A DNA stretch of 7,491 bases from Bacillota bacterium (GCA_023401495.1 JAEXDU010000193.1:1-7491); one strand, 5' to 3'. Positions 1 through 6,626 are shown, counted from the stretch's first letter. A program made the numbers and translations. Notes: generated by a model from the letters alone, not told the origin.

Positions 1-338
1 CGGGGAAGATCGTCACACATCTGGAGTCGCTTTCGGGCGGCGAAAAAGCGCTGGTGGCCATCGCGCTGTATTTCGCCATTATGAAGGTCAATCCGCCGCC
101 GTTCTGCGTGCTGGATGAAATCGAGGCCGCGCTCGACGACGTGAACGTGGATCGCTTTGCGGGCTACCTGCGCGGCATGAACCAGAACACGCAGTTTATT
201 GTCATTACGCACCGCCGCGGCACCATGGAAGAAGCAGATGTGTTGTACGGCGTGACCATGCAGGATGAGGGCGTTTCAAAGCTTTTGGAGCTGCGCGCCT
301 CCGAAATTGAGCAGAAGCTTGGAATCAGGCAGGGATAG
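1..338 (+). CDS. smc: Chromosome partition protein SMC, C-terminal fragment (5' end outside the window)
   Basis: This is the last 111 residues of the SMC ATPase, which with ScpA and ScpB forms the bacterial condensin that compacts and segregates the chromosome. The reading frame is already open at base 3, so the N-terminal Walker A half, coiled coils and hinge lie upstream of the window. Visible are the ABC signature LSGGE (bases 30-44), the Walker B block FCVLDEIEAALDD with catalytic Asp-Glu at 114-119 followed by the D-loop, and the H-loop in VITHRRGTM. The C-terminus (VSKLLELRASEIEQKLGIRQG) ends at a TAG stop, with no sign of decay. The downstream neighbour is ftsY, the usual smc-ftsY order of Firmicutes. 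Identification is secure; only the missing part limits the annotation. Confidence 0.96.
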   Translation, partial: GKIVTHLESLSGGEKALVAIALYFAIMKVNPPPFCVLDEIEAALDDVNVDRFAGYLRGMNQNTQFIVITHRRGTMEEADVLYGVTMQDEGVSKLLELRASEIEQKLGIRQG

Positions 339-373
339 GGGATTCCATTGAAAGCAATTTTATATTAGAATAA

Positions 374-410
374 TGGTGTCTTCCCACGCCGCAGGCGTGG
401 GAAGACATCA
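374..410. repeat. 17-bp hairpin (inverted repeat) between smc and ftsY
   Basis: Bases 374-390 pair with 394-410 across a three-base loop (GCA). Sixteen pairs are Watson-Crick and one is G-U (376/408). The core arm is TGTCTTCCCACGCC. The structure lies 36 nt after the smc stop and 51 nt before ftsY. It is not followed directly by a U-run: the next 12 bases read ACGAATTGTTTT, and the T-rich part starts several bases away. It is therefore not a canonical rho-independent terminator on either strand. Outside the stem, AAAGCAATT (351-359) could also pair with AATTGTTTT (414-422). It may be a weak attenuator, an RNA processing or stability element, or a copy of a dispersed palindromic repeat; copy number cannot be judged here. 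Confidence 0.7.
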
Positions 411-460
411 ACGAATTGTTTTAGCAGGAAGCAGTATGAAAAGATATAAAGGAGTTTGCG

Positions 461-1378
461 ATGGGATTTTTTGATAAGATCAAAGAAGGACTGAAAAAAA
501 CACGCGACAGCATCACCGGACAGATCGACACAATGCTGAACAGCTTTACAAAAATCGATGAAGAGCTGTTCGAAGAACTTGAGGAGCTGCTCATCATGGG
601 GGATGTCGGTACCACCACCTCCGCCAAAATCTGCGAAGAGCTGCGTGTCCGCGTGAAGAAGAACGGCGTGACAAACCCCTCTGAGGTGCACGGCCTGCTG
701 CAGGAAATCGTGTCTGAAATGCTCAGCGGCGGCCAGGAGCTGCAGCTTACGACCAAGCCGTCTGTAATTCTGATCATCGGCGTGAACGGCGTGGGCAAAA
801 CGACCACCATCGGCAAGCTTGCCGCAAAGCTTTCGCGCGAGGGCAAGAAGGTCATCCTCGGCGCGGCGGATACGTTCCGAGCGGCGGCGATCGATCAGCT
901 GCAGGTGTGGGCAGATCGCGCCGATGTGCCGATGGTCAAGCACGCGGAGGGCTCCGACCCCGCGGCTGTGGTGTTCGATACCATCGCGGCGGCCAAAGCA
1001 CGCGGCATGGATGTTGTGATCTGCGACACCGCCGGACGCCTGCACAATAAAAAGCACCTGATGGATGAGCTGTCGAAGATCAGCCGCATTATCGACCGCG
1101 AACTGCCGGACTGCGACAAAGAGGTTCTGCTTGTGCTCGACGCCACCACCGGGCAGAACGCCGTGAACCAGGCAAGAGAGTTCCAGAACGCGGCGGGTCT
1201 GACCGGCATTGTGCTCACAAAGCTCGACGGCACGGCGCGCGGCGGCGTGGTGCTGCCCATTCGGCAGGAGCTTGGCCTGCCCGTCAAGCTGATCGGCCTT
1301 GGCGAGAAAATAGACGATTTGCAGCCGTTTGAGGCGGATGAGTTCGCCGCGGCTCTGTTTGAGAGGGAAGCGGAATGA
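461..1378 (+). CDS. ftsY: Signal recognition particle receptor FtsY (SRP GTPase)
   Basis: FtsY is the SRP receptor GTPase. It docks Ffh-bound ribosome-nascent chain complexes at the cytoplasmic membrane and passes them to SecYEG. The 305-residue protein has a short basic, amphipathic N-terminus (MGFFDKIKEGLKKTRDSI), a helical N domain to about residue 95, and the NG GTPase domain after it. Visible motifs are G1 GVNGVGKTTT (107-116), DTFRAAA (137-143), G3 DTAGR (189-193), G4 TKLDG (253-257) and the closing GLGEKIDDLQPF (279-290). There is no long acidic A domain as in E. coli, which is normal for Firmicutes. The start is supported by AAAGGAG (448-454) six bases upstream. The last bases overlap rdgB by ATGA. 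One small oddity is TARGG (258-262), where TAKGG is the common form. Confidence 0.97.
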   Translation: MGFFDKIKEGLKKTRDSITGQIDTMLNSFTKIDEELFEELEELLIMGDVGTTTSAKICEELRVRVKKNGVTNPSEVHGLLQEIVSEMLSGGQELQLTTKPSVILIIGVNGVGKTTTIGKLAAKLSREGKKVILGAADTFRAAAIDQLQVWADRADVPMVKHAEGSDPAAVVFDTIAAAKARGMDVVICDTAGRLHNKKHLMDELSKISRIIDRELPDCDKEVLLVLDATTGQNAVNQAREFQNAAGLTGIVLTKLDGTARGGVVLPIRQELGLPVKLIGLGEKIDDLQPFEADEFAAALFEREAE

Positions 1379-1959
1379 CATTTGTAATCGCGACACATAA
1401 CGCAAAAAAGCTGAAAGAACTCAAAAGAATCCTGGAGCCCCTGGGCTTTGATGCCGTGATCCGGGAAGACCTGCCAGAGGTGGAGGAAACCGGCACCACC
1501 TTTGCCGAAAACGCTCTGCTCAAAGCGGAATCCGCCTGCAAAGTAACCGGTATGCCCGCGATTGCGGATGACTCCGGCCTTGTGGTGGATGCGCTCGGCG
1601 GCGCGCCCGGCGTTTACTCCGCGCGCTACGCGGGTGAGGGCGCGACCGACCGGCAGCGGTACGAAAAGCTGCTGGAGGAGCTTCGCGAGGTCCCTACAGA
1701 GCAGCGCACGGCACGGTTTGTCAGCGCGGTCTGCTGTGTGTTCCCGGATGGAAAGATCCTCACGGCGGAGGGCACCTGTGAGGGCATCATCGCATTCGAG
1801 CCAAAGGGCGAGGGCGGTTTTGGCTACGACCCGATTTTCCTTGTAGGGGAACGCTCCTATGCAGAGATGACGGCCGAAGAAAAAGACAGCATCAGCCACC
1901 GCGGCCGTGCGCTTGCAAAATTGGCGCAGGAGCTGGAAAACTGGAAGAAAAATGGTTAA
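1375..1959 (+). CDS. rdgB: XTP/dITP diphosphatase (non-canonical purine NTP pyrophosphatase, RdgB/HAM1 family)
   Basis: The enzyme hydrolyses dITP, ITP and XTP to the monophosphate and pyrophosphate, keeping deaminated purines out of DNA and RNA. The 194 residues match the usual family length. Motifs in order are the N-terminal substrate loop ATHNAKK (6-12), TFAENALLKA (42-51), ADDSGLVVDALGG (64-76) with the expected catalytic Asp at 65/66, APGVYSARYAG (77-87), GGFGYDPIF (147-155) and SHRGRA (174-179). All expected blocks are present. The ATG overlaps the ftsY TGA (ATGA, 1375-1378), so translation is probably coupled to ftsY. The upstream bases GAGAGGGAAGCGG inside ftsY can act as a Shine-Dalgarno sequence. 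The gene is also called rdgB-like or ysnA in Bacillus; function is inferred from the family. Confidence 0.96.
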   Translation: MTFVIATHNAKKLKELKRILEPLGFDAVIREDLPEVEETGTTFAENALLKAESACKVTGMPAIADDSGLVVDALGGAPGVYSARYAGEGATDRQRYEKLLEELREVPTEQRTARFVSAVCCVFPDGKILTAEGTCEGIIAFEPKGEGGFGYDPIFLVGERSYAEMTAEEKDSISHRGRALAKLAQELENWKKNG

Positions 1960-1977
1960 AATAAAGGAGTATACTAC

Positions 1978-2283
1978 ATGATCACAAGTAAGCAGCGGGC
2001 GTTTCTGCGCTCTATGGCAAATCCGCTCGACACGATCCTGATGATTGGCAAGGACGGCATGAGCGATGATATTATGAGGCAGGCGGACGACGCGCTCACC
2101 GCCCGCGAGCTGATCAAGGGCAAGGTGCTGGAAACCGCGGGGATCACCGCGCGCCAGGCGGCGGATGAGCTGGCGGCTCCTCTTTCGGCCGAGGTGGTGC
2201 AGGTCATCGGCGGAAAGTTCGTGCTGTACCGCAAAAATCAGAAGGAACCCAAAATCGTTCTGCCAAGGCCCGCGAAAAAATAA
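1978..2283 (+). CDS. yhbY: YhbY/YqeI-family CRM-domain RNA-binding protein
   Basis: This is a single CRM domain protein of 101 residues. Family members bind precursors of the large ribosomal subunit and are thought to help 50S assembly. Visible blocks are the N-terminal LTSKQR-like MITSKQRAFLRSMANPL (1-17), the RNA-binding loop IGKDG (23-27), DDALTARELIKGKV (37-50) and the closing strand VIGGKFVLYRKN (76-87). The family loop is usually GKGG, so GKDG here is a one-residue variant at a conserved glycine. The tail is basic (RPAKK). The start is set by AAAGGAG (1963-1969), eight bases before ATG. It lies 18 nt after rdgB, so co-transcription is likely. Its place next to nadD, yqeK and rsfS matches the Firmicutes yqeI-L cluster. 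The exact molecular role is inferred from homologues. Confidence 0.93.
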   Translation: MITSKQRAFLRSMANPLDTILMIGKDGMSDDIMRQADDALTARELIKGKVLETAGITARQAADELAAPLSAEVVQVIGGKFVLYRKNQKEPKIVLPRPAKK

Positions 2284-2392
2284 TGGAACGCAGCGAATTC
2301 CATACGCATTCACGATGCAAAAACGCTGAAAAGAGTTCTCTCTTTCGCCGGGGGCGGGGAAGAAAGAAAAAATCAGAGATTTTGCTTCCATT
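2282..2392. repeat. Intergenic imperfect inverted repeat between yhbY and nadD
   Basis: The 126-nt gap before nadD can fold almost end to end. AATGGAA (2282-2288) pairs with TTCCATT (2386-2392). GCAAAA (2317-2322) pairs with TTTTGC (2380-2385). A central arm at 2336-2349 pairs with 2353-2366 around a GGG loop, with four G-U pairs and two mismatches. The left arm holds two small local hairpins: ATGGAA/TTCCAT (2283-2288/2298-2303) and GCAT/ATGC (2306-2309/2315-2318). The first competes with the outer stem for the same bases. There is no U-run after the structure and no convincing -35/-10 pair. It may be a palindromic insertion or a processing or attenuation site inside the operon. Pairing was done by eye and the G-U-rich centre is weak. 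Confidence 0.4.
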
Positions 2393-2409
2393 CGGTATCA
2401 GGAGGAACC

Positions 2410-3021
2410 ATGAAAAAGCTGGCGATATTCGGCGGAACCTTCAACCCGGTTCATAACGGGCACCTGCATTTGGTGCAGGGCTTTCGCGAGCGTCTGGGGC
2501 TTGACCGCGTGCTGCTGATTCCCTCCCGCGTGCCGCCGCATAAGGCGGCGGCCGATCTGGCGGATGCAAAGGACCGGCTCGAAATGTGCCGTCTGGCGGC
2601 GCAGCCGTACGGCCTTGAGGTATCGGATTTAGAGCTGCTGCGGGAGGGCCCGAGCTATACGGTAGATACCCTGCGGCAGCTGCATCAAACGAACCCGGAC
2701 GCCGAGCTGTACCTTTTGATGGGTGCGGACATGTTTTTGACGCTGGAGCATTGGTACCAAAGCGAGGAGCTATTCCGCCTGGCCCGCATGTGCGCGGTGC
2801 CGCGGGATGAGAATGGCCGCGGCGAGCTTTTGGCCTATGCAAAACACCTCGAGAGCCTTGGCGTGAAAACGCATGTGGAAGAGCTTTCGCTTCTTCCCAT
2901 TTCCTCCACGCTGGTGCGCGAGCGCATCGGGCAGGGGCTTCCCATCACCGGGCTGGTTCCGAAGGCCGTGGAGGAATATATCAGGGAGCATCATTTATAC
3001 GGGGGGATTTCCAATGGATGA
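2410..3021 (+). CDS. nadD: Nicotinate-nucleotide adenylyltransferase (NadD)
   Basis: NadD transfers AMP from ATP to nicotinate mononucleotide, giving deamido-NAD in cytosolic NAD synthesis. The 203-residue protein has the nucleotidyltransferase fold with GGTFNPVHNGHL (8-19), which carries the (H/T)xGH-type site, PPHK (42-45), EGPSYTVDTL (79-88), LMGADMF (103-109), and the C-terminal ISSTLVRERI (164-173) that contacts ATP phosphates. Length and motif order fit bacterial NadD. The start has AGGAGG (2400-2405) four bases upstream, a short but workable spacing. The last eight bases overlap yqeK, in a different frame. The neighbours yhbY, yqeK and rsfS are the classic companions of nadD in Firmicutes. 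The gene may be read from the yhbY transcript through the structured gap; I see no clear separate promoter. Confidence 0.96.
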   Translation: MKKLAIFGGTFNPVHNGHLHLVQGFRERLGLDRVLLIPSRVPPHKAAADLADAKDRLEMCRLAAQPYGLEVSDLELLREGPSYTVDTLRQLHQTNPDAELYLLMGADMFLTLEHWYQSEELFRLARMCAVPRDENGRGELLAYAKHLESLGVKTHVEELSLLPISSTLVRERIGQGLPITGLVPKAVEEYIREHHLYGGISNG

Positions 3022-3586
3022 GAAACAGTATGAAGAAATTGTCCGCGGCCGCTTGTCCGACAAGCGCTTCCAGCACAGCATGAATGTTGCAAAGGCGGCG
3101 CAGGAGCTGGCGGTTCTGAATGGGGTCGATCCTAAAAAAGCCAGGCTGGCCGGGATTCTTCACGACATCATGAAAGAGGCCCCGCCCGAAGAGCAGTTGA
3201 AAATCATGGATGCTTCTGGTATAATGCTCACAGACGTGGAGCGCTGCGCGCCGAAGCTGTGGCACGCCATGGCGGGTGCGGCTTATTTGCGGTGTGTTCT
3301 GGGCATTGAGGATCAGGAGATTCTCGACGCCGTGCGATACCACACCACAGGGCGCGCCAATATGTCCTTATTGGAGAAGATCGTGTTTGTGGCGGATTTT
3401 ATTTCGGATGAGCGGGATTACGAGGGCGTACAGGAGCTGCGCGAGGCGGCCTGCCACGGTCTGCAGGAAGCCGTAATGGCCGGTCTGATTTTTACGATTC
3501 AGGATTTATCACAGAACCAAAAACCGATTCACCCCGACAGTTTGGCCGCGTATAACGCAGAGATCGTTTGCCGCGGCGAGAAATAA
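3014..3586 (+). CDS. yqeK: HD-domain YqeK family protein, bis(5'-nucleosyl)-tetraphosphatase (symmetrical)
   Basis: This 190-residue HD-superfamily metalloenzyme is predicted to split Ap4A symmetrically into two ADP, the activity shown for YqeK homologues. Metal-site residues are visible: His21 in RFQHS, His50-Asp51 in AGILHDIMKEAP, His84 in LWHAMAGA, His110 in RYHTTGRANMSLLEKI, and Asp128 in VFVADFISDERDY. The frame is open further upstream inside nadD, but the ATG at 3014 is preferred. It follows a GGGGGGA run (3001-3007) by six bases and gives the family N-terminus just before RLSDKRFQHS. It overlaps the nadD stop by eight bases (3014-3021), suggesting translational coupling. NadD and YqeK domains are linked in neighbourhood across many Firmicutes. 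All catalytic residues expected are present. Confidence 0.93.
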   Translation: MDEKQYEEIVRGRLSDKRFQHSMNVAKAAQELAVLNGVDPKKARLAGILHDIMKEAPPEEQLKIMDASGIMLTDVERCAPKLWHAMAGAAYLRCVLGIEDQEILDAVRYHTTGRANMSLLEKIVFVADFISDERDYEGVQELREAACHGLQEAVMAGLIFTIQDLSQNQKPIHPDSLAAYNAEIVCRGEK

Positions 3587-3609
3587 ACATTCAAAATTTG
3601 AGTAGAAAT

Positions 3610-3614
3610 GGTGG
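3610..3614 (+). promoter_or_regulatory. Ribosome binding site deciding the rsfS start
   Basis: GGTGG lies seven bases before the ATG at 3622. The same frame is open back to a TTG at 3568 within yqeK, but that longer start would add 18 residues unlike the RsfS family, so this site supports the ATG. Confidence 0.6.
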
Positions 3615-3621
3615 TTACCAG

Positions 3622-3981
3622 ATGACATCATTAGAGCTGGCCCAAAAGGCCGCAGCGATTTTAGACAACAAAAAAGCCGATGAGCTGAAAGTGCTGGGAA
3701 TCCGGGAGCTGTCTGTGCTGGCGGATTATTTTGTGCTGGCGACAGGTACCAGCAGCACGCACGTAAAGGCTCTGGCCGATGAGTTGGAATTCCAGCTGAA
3801 AGAAACGGGAACTATGCCCGATCATGTGGAAGGATACCGTTCCAATTCCTGGATTCTTCTGGATTACGGTCATGTCGTCATTCACGTTTTTACCGCAGAA
3901 GCACGCCGGTTTTATGATCTGGATCGCCTGTGGCAGGACGCGGAAAATATAGAGCTCAACTTTTTGAGCGAAGCGGAATGA
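3622..3981 (+). CDS. rsfS: Ribosomal silencing factor RsfS
   Basis: RsfS (also RsfA, Iojap, YqeL) binds protein uL14 of the 50S subunit and blocks joining with 30S, lowering translation under poor nutrition. The 119 residues show the full domain: an N-terminal helix (MTSLELAQKAAAIL), the strand and loop ADYFVLATGTSSTHVKALAD (34-53), HVEGYRSNSWILLDYG (68-83), VVIHVF (85-90) and ARRFYDLDRLW (94-104). These match the family core in order and spacing. The ATG at 3622 is chosen over an in-frame TTG at 3568 because of the upstream GGTGG and the family N-terminus. It sits 35 nt after yqeK and 12 nt before leuS, so it is clearly in the same transcript. In many Clostridia a LytR-CpsA-Psr gene stands between yqeK and rsfS; none is present here. 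Confidence 0.95.
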   Translation: MTSLELAQKAAAILDNKKADELKVLGIRELSVLADYFVLATGTSSTHVKALADELEFQLKETGTMPDHVEGYRSNSWILLDYGHVVIHVFTAEARRFYDLDRLWQDAENIELNFLSEAE

Positions 3982-3996
3982 GGGGGAGCACCAGTG
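3982..3996 (+). promoter_or_regulatory. Ribosome binding site and GTG start of leuS
   Basis: GGGGGAG (3982-3988) follows the rsfS stop directly and stands five bases before GTG at 3994-3996. The GTG gives the family N-terminus KYEHKPIEERWQKKW. No ATG lies in frame at a better position, so the start is GTG. Confidence 0.8.
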
Positions 3997-6402
3997 AAAT
4001 ACGAACATAAACCGATTGAAGAACGGTGGCAGAAAAAATGGGAGGAAGCAGGCGTTTTTCACGCATCCACATCTACGGACAAGCCGAAATTTTACGCCCT
4101 GATTGAATTCCCTTATCCCTCCGGGCAGGGCCTGCATGTCGGGCATCCCCGCTCTTACACGGCGCTGGATATTGTATCCCGCCGCCGCAGAATGATGGGC
4201 TATAATGTGCTGTATCCCATTGGCTGGGATGCGTTCGGTCTGCCGACCGAAAACTTCGCGATCAAAAATCACGTGCATCCGGCCATCGTAACTGAGAAAA
4301 ATATCGCCCGTTTCAAGCAGCAGCTGCAGGCGCTGGGCCTTTCCTTCGACTGGTCCCGCGAGGTCAACACGACAGACCCGTCCTATTATAAGTGGACACA
4401 GTGGATCTTTTTGCAGATGTTCAAGCACGGGCTTGCCTATAAAAAAGAAATGTCCGTCAACTGGTGCACCTCGTGCAAATGCGTTCTGGCCAATGAAGAG
4501 GTTGTCAACGGTGTCTGCGAGCGCTGCGGCAGCGAGGTCGTGCACAAGGTCAAATCCCAGTGGATGCTGAAAATCACCGAGTATGCCCAGCGCTTGGTGG
4601 ATGATCTTGATCTGGTGGATTACCCCGAGCGCGTCAAGGCGCAGCAGAGGAACTGGATCGGCCGTTCCACCGGCGCCGAGGTCCGCTTTCAGACCAGCCA
4701 CGGCGAAGAGCTGACCGTTTACACCACCCGGCCCGACACGCTCTACGGCGCAACCTATATGGTTCTCTCGCCGGAGCATCCGTACCTCGAAACCTGGGCC
4801 GACAGCCTGCGCAATCTGGATGAAATCCGCGCTTACCAGCAGGAGGCTTCCAAAAAGTCCGACTTTGAGCGCACCGAGGTGGCCAAAGAGAAAACCGGTG
4901 TGCGTCTGGACGGCGTAACCGCTACGAATCCGCTGACCGGGAAAGAAATCCCGATCTTTATTTCCGATTATGTTCTCGTGTCCTACGGTACCGGCGCGAT
5001 TATGGCGGTGCCCGGCCACGATACCCGCGACTGGGAATTCGCAAAGAAGTTCAGCCTGCCGATCGTCGAGGTCGTACAGGGCGGCGACGTGGAAAAAGAA
5101 GCGTTTACCGACTGCGAAACCGGTGTGATGGTCAATTCCGGCATTCTGGACGGCCTGACCGTTGAGGAAGCGAAGAAGAAGATCATCGAGTATCTGGCGG
5201 AGCAGGGCATCGGCGAGCAGAAGGTCAACTTCAAGCTCCGCGACTGGGTGTTCTCGCGTCAGCGTTACTGGGGCGAGCCGATCCCGATCGTTCACTGCGA
5301 CAAATGCGGCTTTGTAGGTCTGCCGGAGAGCGAGCTGCCGCTGACTTTGCCGGAGGTCAAATCCTACGAGCCGACCGACAACGGCGAATCCCCGCTGGCA
5401 CATATGACAGACTGGGTCAATACCACCTGCCCGCACTGCGGCGGCCCCGCCAAGCGCGAAACGGATACCATGCCCCAGTGGGCGGGTTCCTCCTGGTACT
5501 TCCTGCGCTATATGGACCCCCACAACGATAAGGCGCTGGCCGGCAAAGAGGCGCTCGAATACTGGTCGCCGGTCGATTGGTACAACGGCGGAATGGAGCA
5601 TACCACGCTTCATCTGCTGTACAGCCGCTTCTGGCACAAATTCCTGTATGACATCGACGTTGTTCCCACGCCCGAACCGTATGCCAAGCGCACCAGCCAC
5701 GGCATGATTCTGGGTGAGAACGGCGAAAAGATGAGCAAATCCCGCGGCAACGTCGTCAATCCGGATGAGATTGTCGAGGAGTACGGCGCGGATACCATGC
5801 GCCTGTATGAGATGTTCATCGGCGACTTTGAAAAGGCCGCCCCGTGGAACACCGCAAGCATCAAGGGCAGCCGCCGCTTTTTGGAGCGCTACTACGCGCT
5901 GACGGAGCGTCTGGTGCCGGGGGATCAGATCACTCCCGCGCTGGAGCAGCCGTTCCACAAGACGATCAAAAAGGTCGGCGAGGATATTGAAAACCTGAAA
6001 TTCAACACGGCGATCGCTTCGCTGATGGCCCTGATCAACGATATTTCCGACGCCGGTTCCATCAACCGTGAAGAGCTGCGCGTCTTTACTCTGCTGCTGA
6101 ATCCCTTTGCCCCCCATGTAACGGAAGAGCTGTGGGCGCAGGCAAAGCTCGGCACCGGGCTTGTAGCCCAGCAGAGCTGGCCGGAATATGACGAGGAAAA
6201 ATGCAAAGAGAGCACGGTCGAAATCGCGCTGCAGGTCAGCGGCAAGGTGCGCGCCCGCATTGAAATCCCCGTGGAATATACCAAAGAGCAGGCGATTCAG
6301 GCGGCGAAGGATCAGCCAAAGATCGCCGCGGAGCTTTCCGGCAAGCAGATTGTAAAAGAGATCTACGTACCGGGCAAGCTGGTCAATATTGTGGCAAAAT
6401 AA
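3994..6402 (+). CDS. leuS: Leucyl-tRNA synthetase (class Ia)
   Basis: LeuRS charges tRNA-Leu with leucine using ATP and edits mischarged products. At 802 residues it has normal bacterial length. Visible in order: the class I HIGH motif as HVGH (48-51) in PYPSGQGLHVGHPRSY; a zinc-binding-like knuckle C158/C161 and C175/C178; the CP1 editing domain with TTRPDTLYGATY (244-255) and GTGAIMAVPGHDTRDWEF (332-349), containing the conserved Asp around 343-346; a second cysteine set, C435/C438 and C479/C482; WYNGGMEHTTLHLLYSRFW (529-547); KMSKS (579-583); the helical anticodon-binding domain (about 650-740); and the small C-terminal domain ending KEIYVPGKLVNIVAK. The start is GTG. There is no T-box leader in the 12-nt gap before it, so it seems to be expressed from the upstream operon. 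No frameshift or missing catalytic block is seen. Confidence 0.98.
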   Translation: MKYEHKPIEERWQKKWEEAGVFHASTSTDKPKFYALIEFPYPSGQGLHVGHPRSYTALDIVSRRRRMMGYNVLYPIGWDAFGLPTENFAIKNHVHPAIVTEKNIARFKQQLQALGLSFDWSREVNTTDPSYYKWTQWIFLQMFKHGLAYKKEMSVNWCTSCKCVLANEEVVNGVCERCGSEVVHKVKSQWMLKITEYAQRLVDDLDLVDYPERVKAQQRNWIGRSTGAEVRFQTSHGEELTVYTTRPDTLYGATYMVLSPEHPYLETWADSLRNLDEIRAYQQEASKKSDFERTEVAKEKTGVRLDGVTATNPLTGKEIPIFISDYVLVSYGTGAIMAVPGHDTRDWEFAKKFSLPIVEVVQGGDVEKEAFTDCETGVMVNSGILDGLTVEEAKKKIIEYLAEQGIGEQKVNFKLRDWVFSRQRYWGEPIPIVHCDKCGFVGLPESELPLTLPEVKSYEPTDNGESPLAHMTDWVNTTCPHCGGPAKRETDTMPQWAGSSWYFLRYMDPHNDKALAGKEALEYWSPVDWYNGGMEHTTLHLLYSRFWHKFLYDIDVVPTPEPYAKRTSHGMILGENGEKMSKSRGNVVNPDEIVEEYGADTMRLYEMFIGDFEKAAPWNTASIKGSRRFLERYYALTERLVPGDQITPALEQPFHKTIKKVGEDIENLKFNTAIASLMALINDISDAGSINREELRVFTLLLNPFAPHVTEELWAQAKLGTGLVAQQSWPEYDEEKCKESTVEIALQVSGKVRARIEIPVEYTKEQAIQAAKDQPKIAAELSGKQIVKEIYVPGKLVNIVAK

Positions 6403-6471
6403 AAAGTTCAAGCGCCGGGAAACTGCGCAGTCGCAGAATGGGGGACTGTTTTGCTCCCCGTGTTGCTGTGT

Positions 6472-6510
6472 ATGCCTTTGAAAGGGGCTGTTCCCCCAAA
6501 GGGTTGGCAT
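6472..6510. repeat. Compound hairpin downstream of leuS
   Basis: CCTTTG (6475-6480) pairs with CAAAGG (6497-6502), and GGGG (6484-6487) pairs with CCCC (6493-6496) around loop CTGTT, leaving an AAA bulge. Alternatively ATGCC (6472-6476) pairs with GGCAT (6506-6510) outside a TTTG/CAAA stem. No T-run follows, so a terminator role is unsupported. It could be a stability structure at the end of the leuS message. Confidence 0.45.
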
Positions 6511-6586
6511 GTGCCGGCAGGAGCGTTACGCTTGCAAAGTTCGGTCACATACCTGAAAACACGCTCGCTTGTTTTTACAGATTTTT

Positions 6587-6626
6587 CAGCAGCACCAGGG
6601 TCGTTTTTGCGGCCGGGGTGCTGCTG
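6587..6626. repeat. 10-bp hairpin, possible terminator-like structure after leuS
   Basis: CAGCAGCACC (6587-6596) is exactly complementary to GGTGCTGCTG (6617-6626). Inside the 20-nt loop, GGTCG (6599-6603) can pair with CGGCC (6610-6614) with one G-U, so the element is a long two-part hairpin. It is followed by TTCCTTTGCC, only weakly T-rich. On the minus strand it is followed by A residues, which excludes a minus-strand terminator. It is the best candidate for the end of the leuS transcript, but not a canonical one. Confidence 0.5.

Noticed and set aside
2368..2383. AAAATC/GATTTT small hairpin before nadD as a terminator, plus or minus strand
   Set aside because: The six-base A/T-rich stem is too weak, and a terminator within this operon is not otherwise supported.
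895..2391. 498-codon minus-strand open frame opposite ftsY, rdgB and yhbY
   Set aside because: It crosses three well-identified plus-strand genes and an intergenic hairpin, and its translation shows no family motifs. It is a composition artefact.
3609..3620. TGGTGGTTACCA before rsfS resembles a T-box antiterminator sequence
   Set aside because: It has an extra base against the consensus, lies in a 35-nt gap with no leader structure, and GGTGG is sufficiently explained as the rsfS ribosome binding site.
3568..3621. Longer rsfS starting at TTG 3568
   Set aside because: The 18 extra residues overlap yqeK and do not resemble the RsfS N-terminus; the ATG at 3622 has a fitting ribosome binding site.
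3661..6510. Very long minus-strand open frame (949 codons) opposite rsfS and leuS
   Set aside because: It mirrors leuS and rsfS, has no recognisable domain or start signal, and its openness follows from the codon bias of the plus-strand genes. The plus strand has full, motif-complete proteins.
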